Shown here: positions 1 through 7,077 of the stretch, in pieces
How the letters are laid out: the number at the start of each line of letters is the position of its first letter
Numbering within the stretch: position 1 is the first letter of the stretch
DNA from: Lysinibacillus odysseyi 34hs-1 = NBRC 100172
Lineage (GTDB): Bacteria > Bacillota > Bacilli > Bacillales_A > Planococcaceae
Length of the DNA: 64,000 nt
Reading direction: 5' to 3'
Assembly: GCF_001591965.1 (NCBI RefSeq)
Contig: NZ_BCVX01000012.1
Span: forward strand, 102,644-166,643
Program-made: the position numbers and the translations under genes
Notes under the pieces: model-generated
Database searches by the model: none
What the model saw: the letters and a program-made list of their open reading frames with translations, nothing else
Told to the model about the DNA's origin: nothing

Positions 1-124
1 AATTTGCTCTACAGGGCAAAATAGAGAAGAATACTGACCCCTTTTTTTTGTAAAAAAGTGATACTTTTAAAAGCGTCAGTAGCCTGCTAATGTTGGAACA
101 AATAAAAAAAGAAGGATGATTTTT
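1..124 (+). other. Leader of the ECF S-component gene, cut by the window edge
   Basis: The region holds a poly-T stretch near 42-50 and a ribosome-binding site at 111-115. I looked for TPP and preQ1 riboswitch cores and saw neither. A regulatory leader that begins upstream of the window cannot be excluded. Confidence 0.3.
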
Positions 125-658
125 ATGAATACAGCCAAAAGCTATGCAAACACTCGTCTGTTTGACTTGATTTTAACAGCTATGTTAGTTTCGCTTGTTT
201 TCGTAGCAACCCTTTTTATCAATATTAAGCTGCCGATTACCGCAAATGGCGGCTTGGTGCATCTAGGCACAGCGATGCTCTTTATCGCCTCTATTTTATT
301 TGGTCCTAAAAAAGGGGCAATTGCTGGGGCAGTGGGCATGGGGTTGTTTGATCTAATTTCAGGATGGACATTATGGGCTCCGTTTACATTCCTGACACGG
401 GGATTGCAAGGATATATTGTCGGTAAAATTGCTTGGTCTGGTGACCGTGAAGGGAATAGTCTCCTCTTTAATCTACTAGCACTCATCGGATCTGTTCCTT
501 TTATGCTGGCCGGCTACTATATTTGTGAGCGTGTCCTCTTCAATAGCTGGGTAGTGCCATTAGGGTCTATTCCCGGCAATCTTGTGCAAAATGTGGTAGG
601 CCTCTTGGTTGCCATTCCCGTATGTGCGATGTTGAAAAAGCTTCCTATGTTTAAATAA
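125..658 (+). CDS. ECF transporter S component (substrate-binding membrane subunit)
   Basis: This 177-residue hydrophobic protein has about five or six membrane segments. It fits the S-component of an energy-coupling-factor vitamin transporter (ECF riboflavin-type S family). The conserved stretch NGGLVHLG (residues about 41-48), followed by glycine-rich helices containing FGPKKGAIAG and the FLTRGLQG loop, is typical of these subunits, which bind a vitamin and dock to a shared EcfAAT module. No energizing subunits are encoded nearby, so a group II (shared module) transporter is inferred. The ligand cannot be assigned from sequence; thiamin- or pyridoxine-type precursors are possible. The ATG at 125 is preferred over the one at 116 because the latter overlaps the ribosome-binding site GAAGG at 111-115. 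Confidence 0.75.
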   Translation: MNTAKSYANTRLFDLILTAMLVSLVFVATLFINIKLPITANGGLVHLGTAMLFIASILFGPKKGAIAGAVGMGLFDLISGWTLWAPFTFLTRGLQGYIVGKIAWSGDREGNSLLFNLLALIGSVPFMLAGYYICERVLFNSWVVPLGSIPGNLVQNVVGLLVAIPVCAMLKKLPMFK

Positions 659-723
659 GGATATCGTACATAAAAGGCAGGAAAGAACCAATTCCTGCTG
701 TATGATTTCTCGTTCTCTATCAA

Positions 724-759
724 AAAACAAAGCAGCTTCCTTAAACGCTGCTTTGTTTT
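724..759. terminator. Bidirectional terminator between the ECF S-component gene and the CoA pyrophosphatase gene
   Basis: A perfect 13-bp stem (arms 724-736 and 747-759, AAAACAAAGCAGC and its complement) has A-rich and T-rich flanks on both sides. It can terminate the plus-strand gene ending at 658 and the minus-strand gene ending at 769. Confidence 0.8.
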
Positions 760-768
760 CAAAATAGC

Positions 769-1386
769 TTATTTTATTACCTTTATAAAGTGCTTTAAAA
801 TCCTGGCCGTCAAGCCCCAGATCGTATATTTGTCGTAGTCGTAAAACCATTCTTCCATGGAACGTGCTCTCCATTGGTATTGGGCTCCGTTCATGATCTT
901 CTCAAACGGGAAGTCTGATCCAGGTACCGGTTCAACAGAGACCAAATGCATATACGGTTCATATTCCAGCAGCCATTTGACTGGCACTGTAAATATCTCC
1001 TCTACTTCTTCTTTATTAAAAGACTGGATGATCTGTCTGTAGTCAATAGCCGCTACAAATGGGTAAACGACAAAAGTTGGAGAAGCCACATAAGGGCTCA
1101 GGCTCCCAATAATGTCAACCGTTTTCGGGTCGACCCCTAACTCTTCGTAAGTTTCACGTAACGCGGCTGCCAACGGAGATGGGTCTGTCACATCGATCCG
1201 TCCCCCCGGGAAACTAATATCACCGGGCTGCTTCCTCATTGTATAGGATCGTACCTCAAACAGCACATGCCACTCATCATTTATCTTTACTAATGGAATC
1301 AAAACAGCTGAACGAAATGCTGTTTCCTCTCCGATAAATAAAGACTGATTTTTAGTTAGCTGATCCTTCATTTTATCCAGGAACAT
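769..1386 (-). CDS. NUDIX hydrolase, CoA pyrophosphatase family
   Basis: A 205-residue NUDIX protein. The sequence QPGDISFPGGR (residues about 53-63), running into the box G-x5-8-REx2EELG with RETYEELG at about 77-84, matches the CoA pyrophosphatase (YeaB/NudL) subgroup. This subgroup hydrolyses CoA and its derivatives to 4'-phosphopantetheine and 3',5'-ADP. The open frame extends upstream to 1518, but the ATG at 1384-1386 has a good ribosome-binding site (GAAGGAG) at suitable distance, and the extension looks like non-homologous leader. It is a single gene whose 3' end shares a terminator with the convergent ECF gene. The family call is firm; the exact substrate is inferred. Confidence 0.85.
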   Translation of the reverse strand: MFLDKMKDQLTKNQSLFIGEETAFRSAVLIPLVKINDEWHVLFEVRSYTMRKQPGDISFPGGRIDVTDPSPLAAALRETYEELGVDPKTVDIIGSLSPYVASPTFVVYPFVAAIDYRQIIQSFNKEEVEEIFTVPVKWLLEYEPYMHLVSVEPVPGSDFPFEKIMNGAQYQWRARSMEEWFYDYDKYTIWGLTARILKHFIKVIK

Positions 1387-1805
1387 CAAATCCCGCTCCT
1401 TCACTCTTTTCTTTTTTATTATCGTATCATTAATAGACGAATAAAGTGATCCGGTATGCTCCAGCCTTTTACCCCTCCTTATATTTTTAAAAGCCCGGGC
1501 GAATGAGATGAAAGACAATAAACAAAGTGAAAACAGATGGATTCACCTCAAAAAGCTGCCATTTGCATCTTCTATTTGTTCGCTGACTCCCTCTGCTCAT
1601 AGAATATACAATTTTTACGTACATGGTAAAAGAACGCCTGGAAACCTAGGGTGAACTGGTTGGCATACGTAGGGACTTGTTAATAATGTTTTCTCGTACT
1701 TTTATCAATAAAAATAAGCCTGTCTACTTGAATCTATCAAACAAATTGCCGGATTATGATATAAAAAGGCAATGTAGCCTACTATATTACACAAGGAGTA
1801 TGAAA
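1387..1805. other. Divergent intergenic region of about 420 bp
   Basis: This region carries the promoters of the two divergent genes. It includes an imperfect dyad, ATTGCC near 1745 and GGCAAT near 1768, upstream of the gene at 1806, with an AT-rich TATGATATAAAA stretch between the arms. No other gene or element was recognised. Confidence 0.3.
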
Positions 1806-2324
1806 ATGAAAGATAGCTACAAAAAGCAACTTGCTGAAAAGTTAAAAATAGCGAAACAAAAAAGCCAGAGAAACAATATTATCCGTCATCTTCCTCTTCC
1901 TTTAGCCGATGTATTAAAAAACCGTCCCTATATGACTACCCCAAAATTAGAAACGATTTTGATGGGTGTAAACCAAAAGTGGGGTTTCGCATTACATACC
2001 CATGAATTTATAAAAAAATATCCGGACAATAGAATAGAGGTAAGCTGGGAGAAGGACGTACTGCAATTTGTAGCGTCGACGGAACCAACTCATAAACACG
2101 CATGTTTATTAACGGGCTTTGAAAACAGCCCTCTATTTATTGTAGAAAGACATTGGGCTGTCCAGCATTTCCAGGCCTTATGGGAAGGCATTGGCCTGAA
2201 AGATCTTTGGCTGTTTGATGAGGAATTAACTTTCGGTTTACTTATTTGCCGTTATGGCGGTTATATAGAGCACGATCCGAATCCTGGAGAGTATTTCTAT
2301 GCCATCACATATTGGGGTGAATGA
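1806..2324 (+). CDS. Hypothetical protein, no recognised family
   Basis: A 172-residue soluble protein with a lysine-rich N-terminus (about residues 1-25) and a C-terminal half rich in aromatic residues (W, F, Y). There is no signal peptide or membrane segment, and I see no catalytic motif. The ATG at 1806 is chosen because AAGGAG at 1793-1798 lies seven bases upstream; the frame opens further upstream at 1677 but without such a site. The gene stands alone between divergent and convergent neighbours. Function unknown. Confidence 0.65.
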   Translation: MKDSYKKQLAEKLKIAKQKSQRNNIIRHLPLPLADVLKNRPYMTTPKLETILMGVNQKWGFALHTHEFIKKYPDNRIEVSWEKDVLQFVASTEPTHKHACLLTGFENSPLFIVERHWAVQHFQALWEGIGLKDLWLFDEELTFGLLICRYGGYIEHDPNPGEYFYAITYWGE

Positions 2325-2341
2325 TTGATAGGCGATTCAAC

Positions 2342-2378
2342 AAAAAAGTAGATATATTCTTTTTTTGAATATACCTAC
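2342..2378 (-). terminator. Terminator downstream of the YeiH gene
   Basis: Stem arms at 2348-2359 and 2367-2378 (11 of 12 pairs) are followed, on the minus strand, by a run of six T. It lies about 110 bp beyond the stop of the YeiH-type gene and may also stop plus-strand transcription from 1806-2324. Confidence 0.6.
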
Positions 2379-2488
2379 TGCTATTTAGGGGATAGTCTTC
2401 CTTCATTTGTTTACATACGGCTTTTCATTCTTTTTAAGTAGTATAACAAGTTCTTTCACTGTTTCTATACATGCCTCAGCAAAACACA

Positions 2489-3517
2489 TTACTGTAAGTG
2501 AAGTATTATTACTAACACATACCCTAAAACAGATAAAAGAACTGAACCGATAAGTCCTGCAGCAAATGCCTTCATCCCTAATTTTCTAAAGGTACGTATT
2601 TCAATTCCTAATCCAAGTCCAGCCATAGCCATGCCAATTAACAGATAAGCAATATTTACAATACCATTAGCTATTGTTTCAGAAACGATGCCTAATGTGT
2701 TAAACCCGCTCATGGCAATAAACCCTAAAATGAACCAAGGGACAATAGATAAGGATAGCTTTTTCTCACCTTTTTCCTCTTCTTTTCTTCGGACAAGCCA
2801 TCCAATAATAAGAGCTACCGGTACAAGTAGGGCTACCCGTGTTAGTTTAACGATTACAGCTATATCTACGGCAGTATCTCCTCCGGCTGCAGCTGCAGCA
2901 ATGACATGGGCTATTTCATGTAGTGTTCCGCCGGCAAATACACCATATCCTTTTTCAGATAAGTTCAGAAAAGAATAAAGCCCTGTATATACTAATGTGA
3001 AGATTGTTCCTAATAGAGCTACTGTAGCTGCACCTACAGCTGTTTCCTCTTCTTTTGCCTTTATTTGAGGTGCAATCGCTACAACAGCAGCAGCCCCGCA
3101 AATTGCTGTACCACATGCAGTGAGGATACCTAGTCTTTTCTCCACACCAAATAACCGGGTCAATCCATACACAACTAGCAATGCAAAGATAATATTGATG
3201 ACAGCGATCAAAAATACACTTGTCCCAGCATGATAAATATCCGCTAAATTTAGTCTCATCCCTAAAAGGATAATTCCTACTCTAAGAAGTTTTTTACTTG
3301 AGAAAGACACACCGCTCTGGAGTTTCTCCTGAAGGCCGAATAGCGATCTCCATATCATCCCGATCATAATGGCTATAACCAGCTGCCCCATAATGGATAA
3401 GAAGGGGAATCCAGCTAAATACCTTGCTGCACCGGCTATAAGCAATGTAATCCCCAGCCCCTTCATAAAAGCGAGAACACGTTGTTGCTTTGTCTGTTTT
3501 TCTGCTGTCGTACTCAT
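2489..3517 (-). CDS. YeiH/UPF0324 family membrane protein (putative sulfate exporter)
   Basis: A 342-residue polytopic membrane protein with about ten hydrophobic segments. It has the family's conserved GMRLNLADI, ACGTAICGAAA and FAGGTLHEIAHV stretches. Family members are annotated as putative sulfate exporters; direct biochemical proof is thin, so the substrate is uncertain. The ATG at 3515-3517 is chosen over an upstream in-frame GTG because GGAAG lies eight bases before it. It is transcribed divergently from a LysR regulator, the usual arrangement for a LysR target, which suggests the regulator controls it. Confidence 0.8.
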   Translation of the reverse strand: MSTTAEKQTKQQRVLAFMKGLGITLLIAGAARYLAGFPFLSIMGQLVIAIMIGMIWRSLFGLQEKLQSGVSFSSKKLLRVGIILLGMRLNLADIYHAGTSVFLIAVINIIFALLVVYGLTRLFGVEKRLGILTACGTAICGAAAVVAIAPQIKAKEEETAVGAATVALLGTIFTLVYTGLYSFLNLSEKGYGVFAGGTLHEIAHVIAAAAAGGDTAVDIAVIVKLTRVALLVPVALIIGWLVRRKEEEKGEKKLSLSIVPWFILGFIAMSGFNTLGIVSETIANGIVNIAYLLIGMAMAGLGLGIEIRTFRKLGMKAFAAGLIGSVLLSVLGYVLVIILHLQ

Positions 3518-3634
3518 TGATGACACTTCCTTCTCTTCAGCTCGTACTTATACTGTATAAAACATTGTATTATTAGTAAAATACATATAAATGATTAGTA
3601 CTATCAGTATTATTAATGATAAGGAGTGACTCAT
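3518..3634. promoter_or_regulatory. Divergent promoter/operator region of the YeiH gene and LysR gene
   Basis: This 117-bp AT-rich spacer contains partial dyads of the LysR type, for example ATTAGTACTATCAGTATTAT around 3593-3612. LysR regulators normally bind T-N11-A dyads in such shared spacers. The exact operator is inferred, not demonstrated. Confidence 0.4.
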
Positions 3635-4516
3635 TTGTACTATGATGCTTTAAAGACTTTTGTGACACTTGCCCAATTAAAAAATTTCACCAAGACTTCC
3701 GAGGCTCTTCATATTTCACAGCCAAGTGTAAGTCTGCATATCAAAAATTTAGAAAAGGAATTTCAAACGGAGTTATTTATACGTTCTCCTAAACATGTTC
3801 AAATTACACCTACCGGAAATATTCTGTACAATCGCGCAAAACAAATCATTTCTCTTTATGAACAGACAAAGGAGGATATTTTAGAGCATCATCAATCGGT
3901 GCAGGGAGAATTGAAAATAGGGGCAAGCTTTACAATTGGCGAGTATATACTGCCTGCATTTCTATCTAAACTTCAAGGAGACTTTCCAAAGCTTGAGCTG
4001 ACAGTAATCATTGGCAATACAGAAGAAATCATTCAACATATTCGGCAGTTTCGGGTAGATATCGGGCTAATCGAAGGGCAAACAAATGACAAGGAATTAT
4101 CTGTACATCCTTTTATGCAGGATGAACTTTTTCTTATTTCCTCCCCTGCTTATTCGGGCTTTAAAAGGGATATGACCTTACGTGACCTGCAAAACCATAC
4201 ATGGGTTACAAGAGAAGAAGGTTCCGGTACACGCGAATACATCAACCATGTCATCCGTTCTAATGGATTAAAAGTGAGATCAATGCTCACAATCAGCAGC
4301 AATCAAGGGATTAAGGAAAGTGTAATGAAAGGAATGGGGATTTCTCTCCTTTCCCGTAGTGTAATAGAAAGGGAAGTAAAACACGGAGACCTGGCGATCA
4401 TTCGGTTAGAGAACCAATCTTTCACGCGGACTTTTTCTTATGTGCTTTCTCCTTTTATGGAGCATAAAAGAAGCGTGGAAGCTTTTATTCAGGTGATTTG
4501 TTCTGCTGAGTTATAA
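3635..4516 (+). CDS. LysR family transcriptional regulator (CysL-like)
   Basis: A 293-residue regulator. The N-terminal winged helix-turn-helix covers residues about 1-60 (motif FTKTSEALHISQPSVSLHI), a linker helix runs to about 85, and the periplasmic-binding-like effector domain fills the rest. The sequence resembles the CysL/CbbR branch that senses small metabolites. The start is TTG at 3635, preceded by AAGGAG at 3621-3626. An upstream GTG at 3626 overlaps that site and is less likely. Divergent transcription from the YeiH-type exporter indicates it is the likely target. The effector is unknown. Confidence 0.85.
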   Translation: MYYDALKTFVTLAQLKNFTKTSEALHISQPSVSLHIKNLEKEFQTELFIRSPKHVQITPTGNILYNRAKQIISLYEQTKEDILEHHQSVQGELKIGASFTIGEYILPAFLSKLQGDFPKLELTVIIGNTEEIIQHIRQFRVDIGLIEGQTNDKELSVHPFMQDELFLISSPAYSGFKRDMTLRDLQNHTWVTREEGSGTREYINHVIRSNGLKVRSMLTISSNQGIKESVMKGMGISLLSRSVIEREVKHGDLAIIRLENQSFTRTFSYVLSPFMEHKRSVEAFIQVICSAEL

Positions 4517-4984
4517 AGGGAAAAAGGCATGTAACTAAAGCTAACTATTGCCAGTAATGAATATTAGCAATACCTAACATTGATTGCATGCTTGAAATAC
4601 AGCAAAAGTCTATAATGTTTGTCAACATGCTCTGTGAAGAAGGCTCATTATCTTAAAACTAGTTGATTCTTCTTCACTGGATAAAGAATATACGTATTCT
4701 CAAAAATACAGGAAAATATTCACAAGAGGAAGGGTTATCAAACTTGCCCTTGATTGTAAAAAGTTAAATATTCGCGGCGCTGTAAAAGAATTTTATGAAA
4801 TTAATGAGCTTTCAAATGTTAGGCATCTGAAAGTCTACCATGAAAAAATAAAGAAAACTAATATGAATATTTTATTTAATTAAAATAAGATATTACTGAA
4901 TAATACATCAATTTATTCCCCTTATTTCCAATTATATGTTTTTGTTATATAATTGTCCCATAAATGTCTAAAGGAGATACATAT
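4517..4984. other. Intergenic region of about 470 bp with a possible gene fragment
   Basis: No intact gene with start and ribosome-binding site was seen. It contains an 81-codon open frame without a start codon (listed separately) and an AT-rich promoter-like stretch just before the DUF2085 gene. Confidence 0.3.
4638..4883 (+). pseudogene. Possible decayed gene fragment (81 codons, no start codon)
   Basis: Between a TGA at 4635 and a TAA at 4881 the frame is open for 81 codons and reads like a hydrophilic protein end, rich in K, R, Y and E. Sample peptides are KYRKIFTRGRVIKLALDC and VKEFYEINELSNVRHLK. It has no ATG, GTG or TTG with a ribosome-binding site at its head. I could not place it in a family. 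It may be the C-terminal remnant of a lost gene, or chance. Confidence 0.3.
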
Positions 4985-5347
4985 TTGGAAAGAAAATTAA
5001 GTTTTATATTGCAAGTTTTTTTCTTTTGCCATCAAAGGCCCGAACGATCGTTTCATTATAAAGGAAAACAATTCCCCATTTGTGCAAGATGCACGGGAAT
5101 GGCGATTGGTTATCTTTTATCAGTGATCTTATTGTCATTTGTAGGAATATTTGATTTTTGGATTATTGCATTATTAATTTTACCGATGGCAATCGATGGT
5201 ACAGGACAATTATTTGGTAAATGGACAAGCACTAATTTCAGGCGATTAATAACTGGATTGCCTGGTGGAATTGGACTTATCTATATTTTTTATAACTTCG
5301 GCTACCAAGTCTTTTTGTTCGGTCAATATGTTGGAAGACACTTATAA
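4985..5347 (+). CDS. DUF2085 family small membrane protein
   Basis: A 120-residue protein with the DUF2085 hallmarks CHQRPERSF (residues about 14-22) and ICARCTG (about 32-38), a cysteine/histidine pair flanking the first hydrophobic stretch, followed by two or three membrane segments. The family function is unknown; the C-x-H and C-x2-C residues may bind metal. The start is a TTG at 4985, with AAGGAGAT at 4971-4978 in front. It is the first of four co-directional genes, three of which are zinc-ribbon membrane proteins, so an operon linking cysteine-rich membrane proteins is likely. Confidence 0.75.
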   Translation: MERKLSFILQVFFFCHQRPERSFHYKGKQFPICARCTGMAIGYLLSVILLSFVGIFDFWIIALLILPMAIDGTGQLFGKWTSTNFRRLITGLPGGIGLIYIFYNFGYQVFLFGQYVGRHL

Positions 5348-5369
5348 CATTCATTTTGGAGGTAGAATT

Positions 5370-5651
5370 ATGTTTTGCAAAAATTGTGGTGAAAAAATAT
5401 CGGAACACGCAGAGATTTGCACACATTGTGGTGTTCGTGTAAAAAATTCTGCTGGGGAAGATAAACCCAACTGGGGCGTCAATTTAATAACACTTTGCTG
5501 TATACCACTTGTTGGCTTAATTATGTTTTTTGTTTGGAAAAATGAAAAGCCGGTTGCAGCAAAATCAGCATTGACATTTTTCCTAATTAACATCGGAATT
5601 ATAGTAGTGTTCTATGCATTAATATTTATTATTGGTTTATCAGGTTACTAG
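5370..5651 (+). CDS. Zinc-ribbon small membrane protein
   Basis: A 93-residue protein. Residues 3-21 form a zinc ribbon (CKNCG and CTHCG) and residues about 33-93 hold two hydrophobic segments, the first containing LCCIPLVGLIMFFVWK. A strong ribosome-binding site (TTGGAGGT) precedes the ATG at 5370. It is paralogous to the gene at 6105-6431, with the same order of ribbon, then L-CC-PL-G-IMFFVWK, then AAKSAL. Zinc-ribbon heads on small membrane proteins are common in Bacillales, but their roles are mostly unknown. It lies 22 bp after the DUF2085 gene. Confidence 0.75.
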   Translation: MFCKNCGEKISEHAEICTHCGVRVKNSAGEDKPNWGVNLITLCCIPLVGLIMFFVWKNEKPVAAKSALTFFLINIGIIVVFYALIFIIGLSGY

Positions 5652-5666
5652 GTTGGGGGAATTTAC

Positions 5667-6086
5667 TTGCATTGTACAAATTGTAGGGAGCAAATATCCG
5701 AGTTAGCTGAGATTTGCCCGAAATGCGGTGTACGCCCTTATGTAACTAAAAATTTCTGTCCCTCATGCGGGACAGACATTAATACGAATCAGGCTATGTG
5801 TGTGAAATGTGGGATCCAACTGAAAGAGCTGCAACAAAACCTATCTTCTAATACAACTAACCCTATCCTTATGGGCTTGCTCAGCTTTCTACTGGTTGGC
5901 TTAGGCCAAATGATTATGGGGCAAGTTACTAAAGGGATTGTAATATTAGTCGGCTCGATAGTTTTAGCATTCTTCACGTTCGGATTATCTACTTTTATCA
6001 CTACTCCTATCAGCATTATTGATGCAGTACTGATCGCTAAGAAAAAGCAACGTGGTCAGTTAATAGGGGAATGGGAATTTTTCTGA
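5667..6086 (+). CDS. Membrane protein with two N-terminal zinc ribbons
   Basis: A 139-residue protein with two cysteine quartets (CTNC/CPKCG at residues 3-20, CPSCG/CVKCG at about 31-49), followed by a linker and a two-to-three-segment membrane domain. That domain contains GLGQMIMGQVTKGIVIL and ends in a basic KKKQRG stretch; it resembles TM2-type domains. The TTG at 5667 is the only reasonable start and its ribosome-binding site (GGGGGA) is ordinary to weak. It sits between the two paralogous single-ribbon genes. Function unknown; a membrane-tethered regulatory or scaffolding role is conceivable. Confidence 0.7.
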   Translation: MHCTNCREQISELAEICPKCGVRPYVTKNFCPSCGTDINTNQAMCVKCGIQLKELQQNLSSNTTNPILMGLLSFLLVGLGQMIMGQVTKGIVILVGSIVLAFFTFGLSTFITTPISIIDAVLIAKKKQRGQLIGEWEFF

Positions 6087-6104
6087 TAAATAGGGGGATA
6101 TAAT

Positions 6105-6431
6105 ATGTATTGTCCAAATTGTGGGACAGATATCGACAAAAACGCTGAAGTTTGTGTAAATTGTGGAGTTAACGTGTTAAAATTCAACTCTCAAACAGTG
6201 CCTGTGGACGACCGTTCAAATATATGGGTAAACTTACTTAGTTTATGCTGCTTTCCTTTACTCGGTATAATTATGTTTTTTGTTTGGAAAGAGAAACAGC
6301 CTAAAGCAGCAAAGTCCGCCCTAATATTTGGGTTAATCGGCATAGGAATTTCGATTATTTTCTCAATCATTATGTTTGTATTAGGTTTTGCAGCAGAAAT
6401 GATGAATAATGACAGCTATTATTATTATTAA
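6105..6431 (+). CDS. Zinc-ribbon small membrane protein, paralog of the gene at 5370
   Basis: A 108-residue protein. The zinc ribbon CPNCG/CVNCG occupies residues 3-20, a short linker follows, then two membrane segments (the first with LCCFPLLGIIMFFVWK), and a tyrosine-rich tail YYYY. It is a diverged duplicate of the 93-residue protein two genes upstream. The ATG at 6105 follows a GGGGGATATA ribosome-binding site. It is the last gene of the four-gene cluster and is followed by a strong inverted repeat at 6553-6589. Confidence 0.75.
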   Translation: MYCPNCGTDIDKNAEVCVNCGVNVLKFNSQTVPVDDRSNIWVNLLSLCCFPLLGIIMFFVWKEKQPKAAKSALIFGLIGIGISIIFSIIMFVLGFAAEMMNNDSYYYY

Positions 6432-6552
6432 TCTGTAAGGAAGGGGCGTCCGAGAAGGATTTTAGAGACATACCCTCTGTGATACAGATGGTGACATATT
6501 AATGTGACACGGTAGGAACAATATTCAATAGAAAATATGTAGATTGTAAAAA

Positions 6553-6589
6553 AGCTGTGTAAAAAGTCAAAATGACTTTTTACACAGCT
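6553..6589. terminator. 17-bp perfect inverted repeat, probable bidirectional terminator
   Basis: Arms at 6553-6569 and 6573-6589 (17/17 pairs, three-base loop). On the minus strand the hairpin is followed by TTTTTT, so it is a canonical terminator in that direction. On the plus strand it closes the zinc-ribbon cluster. It sits 18 bp from a copy of the rlmH attachment-like core. Confidence 0.7.
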
Positions 6590-6606
6590 CCTTCCTTTTT
6601 CAGGCC

Positions 6607-6622
6607 TACTTATGATACAGTT
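6607..6622 (-). repeat. Third copy of the rlmH attachment-like core
   Basis: On the minus strand this reads AACTGTATCATAAGTA, matching the end of rlmH (AACCGTATCATAAGTA) at 15 of 16 positions, and it again encodes Y-H-K followed by a stop (TAG). Under uniform base composition, a chance match this good on either strand of a 64-kb window is expected about 0.0015 times. See the findings. Confidence 0.5.
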
Positions 6623-6672
6623 GAGCATTGATAGTCTAATTATGTTTCTTTTTGGTTAACTCTAATAATATA

Positions 6673-6843
6673 TTAAACTAACAGTGTAGTTTTTACCACA
6701 TCCCCCTGCATTGCATATAAAGGATTATCATATTTCAGGAATAAATGTGTGATCTCCTTCGCCATATTCTTATATGCTGATAAAGAAATCATATATAAAT
6801 ACAATTTATGAAAATATGCTTGATAAATTTCCTCAAACTCTAT
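6673..6843 (-). pseudogene. Remnant of an ECF-type RNA polymerase sigma factor gene
   Basis: On the minus strand, a strong ribosome-binding site (AAAGGAGGAG at about 6848-6857) is followed, where a start is expected, by ATA instead of ATG. The frame then reads FEEIYQAYFHKLYLYMISLS and continues to YKNMAKEITHLFL, the beginning of sigma region 2 of extracytoplasmic sigma factors. After about 35 codons the similarity ends, and a TAA at 6673-6675 closes the frame after 57 codons. Regions 2.4 and 4 are absent. The missing start and early end indicate a decayed gene. Confidence 0.6.
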
Positions 6844-7017
6844 GTCTCTCCTCCTTTCATTTATATAACTAATAAACTTGTGTTGCGTTACAAAAAAATT
6901 TTTATTTGAATATATTTACCGCATCTTCTTTACCTTATAATAATGTCTCTTCTTATGAACATGAAAGCTATGGTTAATTCATAAATTCTCTGTATGCTTA
7001 CAATCATTCTAAAGAAA
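6844..7017. other. AT-rich spacer between the sigma remnant and helD
   Basis: About 170 bp without a recognisable gene. It probably held the promoter of the former sigma factor gene. Confidence 0.3.
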
Positions 7018-7043
7018 AGACATGCTCTGGAAAGAGCATGTCT
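7018..7043 (-). terminator. helD terminator
   Basis: A perfect 11-bp stem (7018-7028 with 7033-7043, AGACATGCTCT type) with a four-base loop. It is followed on the minus strand by a T-rich tract (TTTCTTT), 35 bp past the helD stop codon. Confidence 0.8.
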
Positions 7044-7077
7044 CCTAGAAACGTCCTTTGTTTATGATATTCCTCAA

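Noticed and set aside
1417..1435. ATCGTATCATTAATAG, partly like the rlmH attachment core
   Set aside because: Too many mismatches in the second half and no Y-H-K-stop reading; expected by chance in AT-rich DNA.
1387..1518. N-terminal 44-codon extension of the CoA pyrophosphatase frame
   Set aside because: No ribosome-binding site at its head, and the ATG at 1386 has a good one; the family's proteins begin near there.
7018..7043. Inverted repeat as a transposon end
   Set aside because: No partner repeat or transposase; it is a normal terminator for helD.
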